This document shows positions 7,370 through 16,324 of a stretch of 64,000 nucleotides of DNA, piece by piece; position 1 is the first letter of the stretch; every line of letters starts with the position of its first letter. Location: the NCBI GenBank assembly GCA_003457135.1, contig DMSQ01000059.1:23922-87921 (forward strand). Reading direction: 5' to 3'. The position numbers and the translations under genes are program-made. A model generated the notes under the pieces. The model ran no database searches and was not told the DNA's origin. It saw nothing but the letters and a program-made list of their open reading frames with translations. This DNA comes from Prolixibacteraceae bacterium. GTDB taxonomy: Bacteria; Bacteroidota; Bacteroidia; Bacteroidales; Prolixibacteraceae.

Positions 7370-10192
7370 ATGATACGAGCCGGTTTATTTCTTCCGATGT
7401 GCATACTTTTTACCTCCCTGCTTCTTAATGCCCAGAAAACTGAAAAGAAACCTCTTTCGGTCAGTGATTTTGCTGCCTGGCAAGTGTTGAACAATCCAAT
7501 TGTTTCCAACGATGGCAAATGGACTGCCTTTGAACTAAACCCGCAAAAGGGGAACGGAAACCTGTTGGTCAAGACTATTGATTCAAAGAAGGTTGATACA
7601 CTTTCCAGAGGATTCGATGCCCGCTTTTCACCTGAATCGGACTTTATCGCATATAAAATCAAACAGCCTGAAGACTCCATCCGGAGCGCCAAAAAGAAAA
7701 AGCTGAAAAAGGAGCAAATGCCCAAGGACAGTTTGGGTATCCTGGTTTTCAAACGGCACAGGATTTATTGTTTTCCCAACCTGAAACAATTTACATTACC
7801 AAAGGAAAACGCCCGATGGGTTGCTTTTTTGACGGATATGAAAAAACCCGGAAAAATGACGGGAAAAGACAACGGAAAGAAATTGGACGAAACAAAAGCT
7901 AAGAATGGGAACGACAAGCCGGACGAGCAGAAAAGCCAGTTAATACTCTTTCATGCAGCCTCGGGCGATACCATTAGTTTTCAAAACGTAACCGAGTATT
8001 ATTATGCGCCCCTGGGACAAAGCATCACGTTTATCAGGCAAACCAAAGATTCGGTTGAACATACAGAAATAGTAGTATTTGATACCGGCAAACGAAAAGC
8101 AGATGTCATTTTTAAACTGGCAGGAACTGCCAAAAAGATCACTTCTGACCAACAAGGTGGCCGGTTCGGTTTTTTATTTTCGTCAGATACCATCAAGGAA
8201 AAAGTTTTCAGTTTGTATTACGGATCGCTTACAACAGGCGAACCCAAAGCAGCAGTTATCGCCGATGCCCCGGGCATGCCTTTGGGTTGGTCGCCTTCAG
8301 AGTTTACAGACCTCTCGTTTTCAGAAAGCGGACTGCACCTTTTCTTTGGTACAAACCAGAAGCCGCAACCTGAACCTAAAGACACACTTTTAGACGAAGA
8401 AAAACCACAGCTCGATATCTGGACCTGGAAGGATAAGGAATTGCAGCCCGAACAGAAAGTCAACCTGGAAAAGGAAAAGAAACGAACTTATAAGGCTGTA
8501 TATCTGATTGATAAAATGAATCACATCCAGTTGGGCGATCCGGTTGTCAGGGAAGTCAGGACCATTCAGAAGGGAAATGGACGGGTAGCTTTGGGAATTG
8601 ATTCTTCACCATATAAGCTGGAATCTTCATGGACCGGGAAACCGAATGCCGATTATTACCTGGTTGATATAGAAACCGGCATAAAACGGATCATAGTTCA
8701 GAATAAGGCGCTGGTTTCTTTATCTCCGGGTGGCAATTACGTGGTTTGGTACGATCCTGCCGACAGTACCTATTATTCATGTTCAACTGATGGGAGTTCC
8801 AAAGAAGTTCTTGATCTGAGCTCCCAAATTCCGGTTTTGTTTTGTGACGAACGCTGGGATATGCCTGAAGATCCAACCCCTTACGGAATTGCAGGCTGGT
8901 CGGAAAACGATAAATCGGTCTTCCTGTACGATCGCTACGACATCTGGAAAGTTGATCTGGAAGGGGTTAAAGTTCCGGTGAATGCCACACGAAACTATGG
9001 CCGGAAAAATTTCCTGAAATTTCGTTATCAGAAACTTGATCCTGAAGAAGAATTTATTGATACCGGCAAACCCGTCGTTGTGCATGCTTTTGACGAACGC
9101 AACAAGTCGGAAGGATACTTCAGCGCCGATTTGCGCAATTACTCCGATCCGCGTTTGCTGTTGATGGAAGATTTCAATTTTGGTAATCTGGCGAAGGCAA
9201 AAAATGCTGAAGCGCTGATCTGGATGCGTGAAAGCGCCAGCGAATCACCTGATTTGTGGACAGGCAACCTGACATTTGAACACCGTCGCCGGCTTTCCGA
9301 TTCCAATCTACAGCAAAAATCTTTTATCTGGCCGGTTGTCCGTCTGGTCCACTGGGACACTTTCTCGGGAAAATCGCTCGAAGGTTTGCTCTATTTTCCT
9401 GAAACCATAGATCTTGACAAAAAATACCCGATGATTGTTTATTTTTATGAACGAAATGCCGATAACCTTCATGCCTATACTCCTCCGGCGCCAACCCGAT
9501 CTACCGTCAACCGGACCTATTACACAAGCAACGATTACATCGTATTTATACCCGACATTACCTACAAAGAAGGTTATCCCGGCCAGGACGCATTTGATGC
9601 AGTCATTAGTGGAACTCAGGTAATGAGTAGTTTATTCCCGTTTATAGACCGTAAACGTATAGGCATTCAGGGACATAGTTGGGGAGGATACCAGACGGCC
9701 TGGCTCATTACCCAAACCGATATGTTTGCGGCTGCTATGGCCGGGGCTCCGGTTGCCAACATGACCAGCGCTTATGGAGGCATCCGCTGGGAATCGGGAT
9801 TGAACCGGATGTTTCAGTACGAACGGACTCAAAGTCGCATTGGCGGAACGCTGTGGGATAAACCACTTCAATACATTGAAAACTCGCCACTTTTTTATGT
9901 GCCAAAAATAAAAACACCACTGCTGATCATGCACAATGATAACGATGGCGCTGTTCCGTGGTACCAGGGAATTGAACTTTTTTCGGCCATGCGCCGCTTA
10001 AACAAACCGGTTTGGATGCTGACATACAATAATGAAGCACACAACCTGAAAGCCGAAAGCTGGGCCAACCGGATGGATTTAACCATTCGCATGAAACAGT
10101 TTTTCGATTATTACCTGAAAGATGAAGCCATGCCTGTGTGGATGCAGTATGGAATTCCGGCCATTAAGAAAGGAAAAGAGTTGGGGTATTAA
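7370..10192 (+). CDS. Secreted S9 family prolyl-oligopeptidase-like serine peptidase
   Basis: About 940 residues with an N-terminal signal peptide ending near LLLNAQ. A long beta-propeller-like region is followed by an alpha/beta-hydrolase catalytic domain. The nucleophile is in GHSWGG (serine near residue 770), the acid in NDNDGAVPW and the base histidine in NNEAHNL. Such large periplasmic S9 enzymes of Bacteroidota cleave oligopeptides, often after proline or with aminopeptidase activity. A TTG at 7355 would add MKKSI. The lysine-rich insert at residues 160-190 (KDNGKK, NDKPDEQK) is typical of this subgroup. The gene stands alone with its own promoter. The substrate is not known. Confidence 0.9.
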   Translation: MIRAGLFLPMCILFTSLLLNAQKTEKKPLSVSDFAAWQVLNNPIVSNDGKWTAFELNPQKGNGNLLVKTIDSKKVDTLSRGFDARFSPESDFIAYKIKQPEDSIRSAKKKKLKKEQMPKDSLGILVFKRHRIYCFPNLKQFTLPKENARWVAFLTDMKKPGKMTGKDNGKKLDETKAKNGNDKPDEQKSQLILFHAASGDTISFQNVTEYYYAPLGQSITFIRQTKDSVEHTEIVVFDTGKRKADVIFKLAGTAKKITSDQQGGRFGFLFSSDTIKEKVFSLYYGSLTTGEPKAAVIADAPGMPLGWSPSEFTDLSFSESGLHLFFGTNQKPQPEPKDTLLDEEKPQLDIWTWKDKELQPEQKVNLEKEKKRTYKAVYLIDKMNHIQLGDPVVREVRTIQKGNGRVALGIDSSPYKLESSWTGKPNADYYLVDIETGIKRIIVQNKALVSLSPGGNYVVWYDPADSTYYSCSTDGSSKEVLDLSSQIPVLFCDERWDMPEDPTPYGIAGWSENDKSVFLYDRYDIWKVDLEGVKVPVNATRNYGRKNFLKFRYQKLDPEEEFIDTGKPVVVHAFDERNKSEGYFSADLRNYSDPRLLLMEDFNFGNLAKAKNAEALIWMRESASESPDLWTGNLTFEHRRRLSDSNLQQKSFIWPVVRLVHWDTFSGKSLEGLLYFPETIDLDKKYPMIVYFYERNADNLHAYTPPAPTRSTVNRTYYTSNDYIVFIPDITYKEGYPGQDAFDAVISGTQVMSSLFPFIDRKRIGIQGHSWGGYQTAWLITQTDMFAAAMAGAPVANMTSAYGGIRWESGLNRMFQYERTQSRIGGTLWDKPLQYIENSPLFYVPKIKTPLLIMHNDNDGAVPWYQGIELFSAMRRLNKPVWMLTYNNEAHNLKAESWANRMDLTIRMKQFFDYYLKDEAMPVWMQYGIPAIKKGKELGY

Positions 10193-10298
10193 AGAAGTTT
10201 CAAGTTCCGGGTTCCAAGTCAGCACCGCGGAAGATAGGACTCTCTGTAGTGGATTTGTAACTCGATTTTTATATCAAAGAAGCCTTCGGCACTTGGAG

Positions 10299-10620
10299 CT
10301 ATTTATTTGAAGTCTGTTGCCAAATTTCAAAGGGCTCTTCTAAAAGGTCAACTGGTCGGTTTAATAAATCTTCTAACGAAAACTTGAAATCGAAATAGTT
10401 GTCAGCATACTTAAGAAGTTCAATATTCTTGAACCTGACGACAAAATCAATGTCACTATCTTCATTAAAATTCTTGCCTAAATCGAACCAAAGAGGTACA
10501 GCTTATCAACCCCATGCTCGAAGAATAGATTTTTTATCGATTGAATATTGCATTGCGTTCGATTTCGTTCAATAGGTAAAGATAATAATTTTCCTTCGTT
10601 GATGCTGACTTTGTAATATG
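10299..10620 (-). pseudogene. Frameshifted MNT-type nucleotidyltransferase
   Basis: On the minus strand one frame reads NLFFEHGVDKLYLFGSI then stops. The next frame continues FNEDSDIDFVVRF and ends with LLEEPFEIWQQTSNK before TAG at 10299-10301. Together these are the start and core of a minimal nucleotidyltransferase (GSxARG...SDIDF), as in MntA-type antitoxins. The lesion at about 10475-10490 removes part of the GSIARG loop. No partner HEPN gene is adjacent. The exact 5' end is uncertain. Confidence 0.75.
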
Positions 10621-10659
10621 TACCAGCTTAGGGAGGGAACCAATCATTCGCCAGGCGCT

Positions 10660-11025
10660 CTAGGCAGCACGCAAGATCTTCTCCATCTTACGACCTTTCG
10701 CCAATTCATCCACCAGCTTATCCAAATACCTTACCTGTTGCGTTAACTGATTTTCGATTTCTTCTACCCGATAGCCACAGATTACACCGGTAATAAGGTG
10801 AGCATTGGGGTTTAATGTTGCACTCTGAAAGAATAGTTCAAAAGTTATTTTTTCTTCAATCAGTTCCTGCAGCTTTTTTTCATCAAAACCGGTTAACCAC
10901 TCAATTACCTGATGCAATTCTTCTTTCGTTCTGCCTTTCTTCTCCACTTTTGCGATATACATCGGATATACCGTGGCGAATGTCATTTTTGCAATACGCT
11001 CATCGTGGTTGTTTGCGTTGTTCAT
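10660..11025 (-). CDS. DUF2200 domain-containing protein
   Basis: 121-residue soluble protein that matches the DUF2200 family over its full length. The conserved beginning is RIAKMTFATVYPMYIAKVEKK, shown here as RIAKMTFATVYPMY followed by IAKVEKKGRT; later come VIEWLTGF and the GVICGYRVEEIENPL-like segment GVICGYRVEEIENQL. The family is small, widespread and of unknown function. It lies in a decayed accessory region between a broken nucleotidyltransferase and a DUF1801 gene, 29 nt from the latter, so the two may be co-transcribed. The frame is intact and of normal length. Confidence 0.82.
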   Translation of the reverse strand: MNNANNHDERIAKMTFATVYPMYIAKVEKKGRTKEELHQVIEWLTGFDEKKLQELIEEKITFELFFQSATLNPNAHLITGVICGYRVEEIENQLTQQVRYLDKLVDELAKGRKMEKILRAA

Positions 11026-11054
11026 ACTATGTATCTTAAGGTTATACTCTTAAA

Positions 11055-11447
11055 TTACTTCAGCCTTTCCAATATACCTTTTCTTTTCACTATGTTTTTA
11101 TAGTCCCACTGAATTTCCCTTGATTTTTTCAGCCAACGATTAAGGTCTTTTGTTTCGATTTGTTCAACTGAAGTGTAGAAAATAGAAGCGTCTTTAAATT
11201 TTTTGCCAATCACATTCAATTTAGCTTCTTCAAAATCCGCTCCACTCCAAAACATCAAACGCCAGCCTGCTTTCTGTTTACTGTAGCCAACAATTGGATT
11301 ACCATCTAAAAACCAAACCGGGTGGGCATGCCAGATTTTGCTTTCTGCTTCAGTCAGTTCGCTGTCAACTGTTGTTGCCAGAAGGTCGCAAATTTCTTTG
11401 TCAACCGCTGTTTGTTTGTCGTTATATATTTGAATTTCTGCGTTCAT
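11055..11447 (-). CDS. DUF1801 domain-containing protein (YdhG-like)
   Basis: About 130 residues. The pattern with IWHAHPVWFLDGNPIVGYS followed by WRLMFWSGADFEE is that of DUF1801/YdhG-like proteins. Those bind iron or small ligands in a few studied cases and are otherwise uncharacterised. The start at 11447 (MNAEIQIY) is chosen; an upstream in-frame codon at 11480 would add an untypical 11-residue tail. It lies 29 nt upstream of the DUF2200 gene on the same strand. Confidence 0.75.
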   Translation of the reverse strand: MNAEIQIYNDKQTAVDKEICDLLATTVDSELTEAESKIWHAHPVWFLDGNPIVGYSKQKAGWRLMFWSGADFEEAKLNVIGKKFKDASIFYTSVEQIETKDLNRWLKKSREIQWDYKNIVKRKGILERLK

Positions 11448-11503
11448 ATCTGTTTGAATAATGTTGTTAGGTATTGTCAAGTGATGTTTAGTTTGATAAA
11501 TTT

Positions 11504-11656
11504 TCAGTCAATATAGGTTTCTTTTAATACCGATTTTAGTTTATTGAGCTCGGATTTTGTCAATAGTCCAAGGTCTTTGATTATTCTCTGTTTGTCAATA
11601 GTTCGAATTTGATCTAAAACAATCCACCCAATTTTATTGTCGTGTTTAATTTCCAT
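11504..11656 (-). pseudogene. C-terminal remnant of a PemK/MazF-type toxin
   Basis: A 50-codon minus-strand frame includes GWIVLDQIRTIDKQRIIKDL and ends with LKETYID. This is the C-terminal third of PemK/MazF endoribonucleases, where the VLDQIRTIDK segment forms the last core strands. The N-terminal part that holds the RNA-binding cleft is missing, and no antitoxin gene is adjacent. It is read as a truncated toxin, although the fragment starts with an ATG and could still be translated. Confidence 0.7.
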
Positions 11657-11712
11657 CTTGGTTGGATAATTAACTTGTTGTTATAGTTGAAATTGATATG
11701 TGGGCATTTTAG

Positions 11713-11883
11713 GCTACTTCGAAAAATACCTCAGAAGGAGTTCCACTTAAAGTTTTTACTAATCCCGAAAATGCTGTTTCCAAAATGAAATCTGAAACAA
11801 AGTCCCCTGGTTCGTTTATAATAACTAATTTAGTAAATAACAAGGTGGTTGGAACAGATACATATACTCGTGAGAAGAAGTGA
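11713..11883 (+). pseudogene. Unidentified gene fragment
   Basis: A + strand frame of 56 codons without its own start contains GVPLKVFTNPENAVSKMKS and ends TYTREKK before TGA at 11881. The residue composition looks protein-like, but the family is not recognised. A stop at 11710 precedes it. The rest of 11884-12040 is AT-rich with at most a 15-codon hydrophobic frame near 11952. Confidence 0.3.
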
Positions 11884-12040
11884 TTGGTTAAGACTAATAC
11901 AGTAGTAAGTTCTACATTATAATTGGATTACAGTTATTTTAGTTTTATACATGGTCTTTTTTGTTATTAGTTTTATAAAAAACCGAAAATCTTCTTAGGA
12001 AAAAGAAATACAGCAATGTTTAATCTGTACTTTTTTAAAG

Positions 12041-12721
12041 TCAATTTTTATCCCTGACACAGCGGACGGAAATCCCATTTGGTTTTTCAAGTGGACCTTT
12101 GATCACAAATTCGATATTGTTATTCATACCCCTGAACCAGGTGCGTTCTGAATTATAATCGGAAGAACTCCACCAGTTTCCCCCTTCATTAGCAAGCTTG
12201 AATGATCCATCCATGAAACGGGATCCTCCCGGAAGTGCGTTAAAGCCAGTTTCATTAGTAGCTCCGGTGTTAGGAGCAACCCAATGAGAATACCCTCTTT
12301 CTTTAAGTTTGCCACCTGCAACACCTTCACCCCCCAGATAATCTGTCAAGACAGACCACTCAGCATCACTTGGAAGATGCCATCCGCATGGACAAAGTTT
12401 GCTTGTTATTATTGTGTACCCATTGTACAAAGCTCCGTAAACATTTTTATAGGTTGAGTCATTATCATACCAGTAGTATGCAGCGGTAGTAATTGCTACT
12501 GAATCACGGTTTATCCATGCAGTATTATTAGAAACAAAAGGTATTGCAGTACCATCGTTGTAATTTGTGGTTTTCAGGTTTTCTGTCATCCAGGTCTGAG
12601 TCCCTATGGTTACAGTTTTATATACATTTCCATCAATGTCTTTTACTGTTTGCGCCTTAACTGCTGTAAAACTTAAACTAACCAGTAGAAAAGCTATGGT
12701 TTTTATTATTTTTTGTTTCAT
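12041..12721 (-). CDS. FISUMP domain secreted protein
   Basis: 226 residues with a signal peptide (to about FTAVKA). It carries a single Fibrobacter succinogenes major paralogous domain: DIDGNVYKTVTIGTQTWMTE at the start, CPCGWHLPSDAEW in the middle and WWSSSDYN ... GISVRCVRD at the end. The domain has a C-type-lectin-like fold and is common in surface or secreted proteins of Bacteroidota and Fibrobacteres. Its ligand is unknown. The gene is 15 nt downstream of the OmpA-type gene on the same strand, suggesting an operon of three envelope proteins. It is intact and of normal length for a one-domain member. Confidence 0.9.
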   Translation of the reverse strand: MKQKIIKTIAFLLVSLSFTAVKAQTVKDIDGNVYKTVTIGTQTWMTENLKTTNYNDGTAIPFVSNNTAWINRDSVAITTAAYYWYDNDSTYKNVYGALYNGYTIITSKLCPCGWHLPSDAEWSVLTDYLGGEGVAGGKLKERGYSHWVAPNTGATNETGFNALPGGSRFMDGSFKLANEGGNWWSSSDYNSERTWFRGMNNNIEFVIKGPLEKPNGISVRCVRDKN

Positions 12722-12736
12722 TGTACTTTGCCAGGA

Positions 12737-13573
12737 TTACTTCTTAACAATTTCCACCCTTCGATTTAATTTCCTACCCTCCTCTGTATCATTTGTGGTA
12801 ACAGGGCAAACCGTACCAGCACCATCGCCTGTCAACCTTGTAACGGGTATTTTATATTTAGATACCAGATAATTCTTAACTGATTCTCCTCTGCTTTTAG
12901 ATAGCTTTTGATTCATCAGATAATCGCCCACATTGTCGGTATGACCTACAATATAAACATTCACTCCCGGGTTTTCCTGAAGATAATCAGCAACAATGGC
13001 GATAGCCTTTTCCGATTCCGGTTTGATGTCCGATTTTCCTGTATCAAAAAGGATCCCATACAAAGCTATTTTTCCCTGAGAAGCAATGCTCCCTTTGATA
13101 TCCTGGGCGCTCACTTCCTGTTTCATCACATCAACCTCGATAGAAATTATTCCATAATTATCAAGGTCGGAGCTGTTCGTGTTTGCATTGACATAAATCC
13201 ATAATTCTTTGCCATTGTATGTTGTTCTGAATACAGATCCGTCAGATTCTTTTACAACCTCACCACCAACAGCCTTTATGGCGTTAACATGGTTCTGAAG
13301 AATCTGAAGGCCTGAGACCTTCCGGTTATTATCATCTTTTTTTTGAAACCATACTTCACGGAACACTCCTTCCTTTCTGATTGAACGGGCGCCCCTGTCG
13401 ACAATGAACTCATAGGATCCGAATTCAGCATATTTGCAATAGTCTTTAATATAAAATCCTTCAAAAACAGTAAAAAATTTAAAAGTTTTCTCAAGACATT
13501 CAGGGTTATCTTGCTGTGCAAATGAGGAGCTTATCAAAAAACTCGTAAAAAGTGAAAAGAGAATTTTTTTCAT
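12737..13573 (-). CDS. OmpA family protein with a DUF4892-like N-terminal module
   Basis: 278 residues: signal peptide to about SFAQQ, an N-terminal module of about 130 residues (DYCKYAEFGSYEF, ILQNHVNAIKA, GGEVVKESDGS, WIYVNA) and a C-terminal OmpA peptidoglycan-binding domain. The OmpA part shows the strand LYGILFDTGKSDIKPES, the VGHTDNVGDYLMNQKLSKSR motif and the final NRRVEIV. The product should sit in the periplasm or outer membrane and grip peptidoglycan. The N-module resembles that found in other OmpA proteins. The same module is repeated in the next gene upstream (13600-15063), joined to a different C-terminus. Confidence 0.9.
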   Translation of the reverse strand: MKKILFSLFTSFLISSSFAQQDNPECLEKTFKFFTVFEGFYIKDYCKYAEFGSYEFIVDRGARSIRKEGVFREVWFQKKDDNNRKVSGLQILQNHVNAIKAVGGEVVKESDGSVFRTTYNGKELWIYVNANTNSSDLDNYGIISIEVDVMKQEVSAQDIKGSIASQGKIALYGILFDTGKSDIKPESEKAIAIVADYLQENPGVNVYIVGHTDNVGDYLMNQKLSKSRGESVKNYLVSKYKIPVTRLTGDGAGTVCPVTTNDTEEGRKLNRRVEIVKK

Positions 13574-13599
13574 TGTGTCTGGTATTAATAAATTAATTG

Positions 13600-15063
13600 T
13601 TAAAAAGAGCGGATAGCACGCACATGTGCACCAAGATCCTTATTTCCATGATGAAGTGGGTAGTCTGCCCATCCGAAAATATAGGCCCATGCCTGATCCT
13701 TGTTGTATTCAGAAGAAGTCCAATAATAGTCGTCACCATGAAATCCACCAAGATGTTGAAGATACAAATTCGTTCGGATCAAGGACATTTCACTACTGGA
13801 AGGTAAAACCCAGTTATAGAAATGGTTTAGTGTTAAATCGTAACAAATTCTGGCAGCACAATGGGACTGATGACAGGTAGCCACAATAACATTGGTATTC
13901 GCGTAACCCGATAAATGATCAAGTGGAATTCCTGAATCTCTTGAAATATAACCACCCATGCAACCCCATGCTTCGTTTGTTTCCTGGTCGGTTTCGGAAC
14001 AGATTAATCCGCGTCCCCGTCCATCGTTGTAAAACACCAAACCTCCGGCATAAAATGAACCCATAATTTGTCCGGAATTAAAACTCAACTCATTTCCATA
14101 AGTTGTACCCTTAATTGTGGTTGCAAATCCTCTAACATAATATATCGTGGCAGGTATTAGTCTGGTCATTAATCCACGTTGAGCTATCTGGCTATCTGCT
14201 GTTGAAGGGTTTGGATTAGTACTCCAGCAAAAACCAGAAGAAATAATTTCCGAGCCCTCGGCAGAAGGCCAGATAGCACCCTTAATAAGGGCAGAAGTGC
14301 CTTTTATTTCGCTGATCTCATCAAGGACCACATTTGGCGGATTTAGGTCAGTATTTATTGCTTTTTCAGTTTTTCTATTGAAGGAAGCTGTTGTCATATC
14401 CTCAGATATGGATTTTAAATTTCTGGATGTTGCGGGTATTGGGGAACCACCAACATTTTCATTGAAATTATATTCAGGTAAACCAACGGCACCAGCTGGA
14501 TTAACGGCTCCCGCTATCGTAACCGGATCCTGTTGGCTTTGTGGACTCCCGTTTCTGTCAATCCCGGTGGCTCCGTCCGATCCGCCCGTGACCTGCGAAC
14601 CTGTTCCTTGTGTTGTTTGTGGTATTTCGATAGAAATAATTCCATAGTTATCAAGATCAGTACTATAGGTATTTGAGTTCACATAAATCCATATTTCTTT
14701 TCCATTGTAGACAATTTTAAATACCGATCCATCCGATTCTTTAACAACTTCTCCTCCTGCTGCTTTAATGGCATTAACATGATTCTGAAGAATCAGATTA
14801 CCCGAGACATGCCGGTTACTGTCACCCTTTTTCCGAAACCAGACTTCGCGGTAAATACCCTCTTTCTTTATAGAGCTGGTATTTCTGTTGATAACAAACT
14901 CATAAGAGTCAAATTCAGAGAATTTGCAATAATCTGTAAGGTAGAAACCTTCAATAGGTGTTAAAAACGGGAGAGCTTTATCGAGACACCCCTGATTATT
15001 TTCTTGCGCAAACAGCAACAATGGAATACAATAAATAAAAAATGATAGGATAGTCCTTTTCAT
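13600..15063 (-). CDS. Secreted DUF1566 protein sharing the OmpA neighbour's N-module
   Basis: 487 residues: signal peptide to LLLFAQ; an N-module of about 125 residues nearly the same as in the OmpA gene downstream (ILQNHVNAIKA, GGEVVKESDGSVF, WIYVNSN, LDNYGIISIEI); a low-complexity Gly/Ser linker; a fibronectin-like unit (ALIKGAIWPSAEGSEI, SSGFCWSTN, YYVRGFA); and a C-terminal DUF1566/Lcl-type domain (WVLPSSSEMSLI, YYWTSSEYN, HVRAIRSF). It is probably exported to the cell surface. This is the first gene of a run of three minus-strand envelope genes. The domain swap is discussed in the findings. Confidence 0.85.
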   Translation of the reverse strand: MKRTILSFFIYCIPLLLFAQENNQGCLDKALPFLTPIEGFYLTDYCKFSEFDSYEFVINRNTSSIKKEGIYREVWFRKKGDSNRHVSGNLILQNHVNAIKAAGGEVVKESDGSVFKIVYNGKEIWIYVNSNTYSTDLDNYGIISIEIPQTTQGTGSQVTGGSDGATGIDRNGSPQSQQDPVTIAGAVNPAGAVGLPEYNFNENVGGSPIPATSRNLKSISEDMTTASFNRKTEKAINTDLNPPNVVLDEISEIKGTSALIKGAIWPSAEGSEIISSGFCWSTNPNPSTADSQIAQRGLMTRLIPATIYYVRGFATTIKGTTYGNELSFNSGQIMGSFYAGGLVFYNDGRGRGLICSETDQETNEAWGCMGGYISRDSGIPLDHLSGYANTNVIVATCHQSHCAARICYDLTLNHFYNWVLPSSSEMSLIRTNLYLQHLGGFHGDDYYWTSSEYNKDQAWAYIFGWADYPLHHGNKDLGAHVRAIRSF

Positions 15064-15237
15064 GATGTTCCATTTTGGTTAATTAGAGTCAGCCTGTAAT
15101 ATATAAAATATAAGAATATCATGCAGATATCTTTGGTTTATCAAAATCTTCTTTGTATCTTCTTTTCGAATTAAAGATAACTTTTATAATATAAATAATT
15201 TACTGCCATCCGAAAGTTTTTTTATTAAAATAATTTT

Positions 15238-15572
15238 AGGGTATTTACTTCTTGCGACTTATTGAATTTTGTTTTCGAACACATCTCTTGATAATATGGG
15301 TTCCCATATCATTGTTTGTTCAATAATCCGGTGATGCAATAATCCTCTTCTGTTGGACTTGCGCCTATTGTATCGAAATGAGAACTCATCCAAGTATTTC
15401 TGAAGCCGATCTTGACTCGTATAGTTTTGATGAGTTCCTAAGGGCCACTTAACTTCTATCAGGTACTTTACGCAATCGTCTTCATGTGCAAATGTCCTGT
15501 CAAATTCCATTTGATTTTTTGGATACTCCATGAGCACAAAGACAATACTTAATGACAGGAAGTAAATACCCT
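15238..15572 (-). mobile_element. Internally deleted IS1595-type element (MITE-like)
   Basis: The ends 15238-15252 and 15558-15572 are inverted repeats matching at 14 of 15 positions, beginning AGGGTATTTACTTC. Between them lies only a fused remnant of an ISXO2-like transposase. The element is 335 nt long, against about 1 kb for a full IS1595. No clear 8-nt target duplication flanks it. It could be moved only by a transposase from elsewhere. Confidence 0.75.
15259..15537 (-). pseudogene. ISXO2-like transposase with a large internal deletion
   Basis: The 92-codon frame joins an N-terminal piece (EFDRTFAHEDDCVKYLIEVK, the zinc-ribbon-proximal start of IS1595 transposases) to a C-terminal piece (YLDEFSFRYNRRKSNRRGLL followed by HHRIIEQTM). 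The catalytic core of about 200 residues is missing. The joint falls at WPLGTHQ, where both halves naturally have a W-LG-like motif, so a short-homology deletion is plausible. It cannot encode an active transposase. Confidence 0.82.
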
Positions 15573-15611
15573 GTTATGCATATTTATATGATTTCGTAAG
15601 GATCTGTTTTT

Positions 15612-15657
15612 CTCCTGCTATTCATGGGGTGACTCCAGTCACTCCGTGAATAAGGAG
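15612..15657. terminator. Hairpin at the 3' end of the HAD gene, also found after parE
   Basis: Arms 15619-15634 and 15637-15652 pair over 16 nt with two G-U pairs, extended by CTCCT/AGGAG. The sequence closely matches the perfect hairpin at 41337-41372. It lies 26 nt beyond the stop of the minus-strand HAD gene. Confidence 0.55.
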
Positions 15658-15682
15658 TAAAACCCGAAACCAGCAACCCGCC

Positions 15683-16324
15683 TCACAACAACCTTTCAAG
15701 CTGCGAATAGCTTTTTATCACTTCATCTGCTTGCTTCTGATTCTGTGGATTTACATCAGGACTTTGGAAAGCTACACACCGCATTCCGGCAGCTTTGGCT
15801 GCTTTAATTCCATTCTTTGAATCTTCAATCACCAGGCAATCCTGTGGTTGAATTTTTAATTTACGTGCAGCCAGCAAAAATACATCGGGTTCGGGTTTAC
15901 TTTTCCCTGCCTCTTGACTGCTCACCACCACCTGAAAATACTTCCGAAGTCCGGTCCGTTGAAGAATGAGTTCAATAATTTCAAGAAAAGAGGATGATGC
16001 AACGGCCATCGGATAGTTTTTTTGTTTGAGTTTCTCCAGCAGGTCAACCAATCCGGGCATCACCGGAATCTCATTTAATTCAGTAAAGAACCGGATACTT
16101 TCAACACGGTTTTGCTCGGTTAATTCTTCAACCGAAACATTCATTGAATGACGTTCGGCTATCTGTCTCCACATCACATCCGAGGCAACGCCCATATAAC
16201 GGTGGTGTTCTTCGTCCGAAATTGAAATCTGGTTCAGGAGAAATTGCTGTTTTTCAATTTCAACGTGAAATGGCTCACTGTCAACCAGCACTCCGTCCAT
16301 ATCGAAAATAATCGCTTTGATCAT
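15683..16324 (-). CDS. HAD family phosphatase, beta-phosphoglucomutase-like
   Basis: 213-residue HAD hydrolase. Motif I is DMDGVLVDSEPFH, where D8 and D10 act as nucleophile and acid/base. Motif II is ASSSFLEI, the motif III lysine is in GKSKPEPDVF, and motif IV is VIEDSKNGI. The helical cap lies between motifs I and II. The DSEPFH signature is common in beta-phosphoglucomutase and sugar-phosphate phosphatases. The start codon overlaps the stop of the exported NIF3-like gene (ATGA), so the two are translationally coupled. The substrate is unknown. It is distinct from the HAD at 680-1339. Confidence 0.85.
   Translation of the reverse strand: MIKAIIFDMDGVLVDSEPFHVEIEKQQFLLNQISISDEEHHRYMGVASDVMWRQIAERHSMNVSVEELTEQNRVESIRFFTELNEIPVMPGLVDLLEKLKQKNYPMAVASSSFLEIIELILQRTGLRKYFQVVVSSQEAGKSKPEPDVFLLAARKLKIQPQDCLVIEDSKNGIKAAKAAGMRCVAFQSPDVNPQNQKQADEVIKSYSQLERLL

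Noticed and set aside
11952..11999. 15-codon hydrophobic frame MVFFVISF...
   Set aside because: Too short, with no supporting start context or downstream terminator; could be chance in AT-rich DNA.
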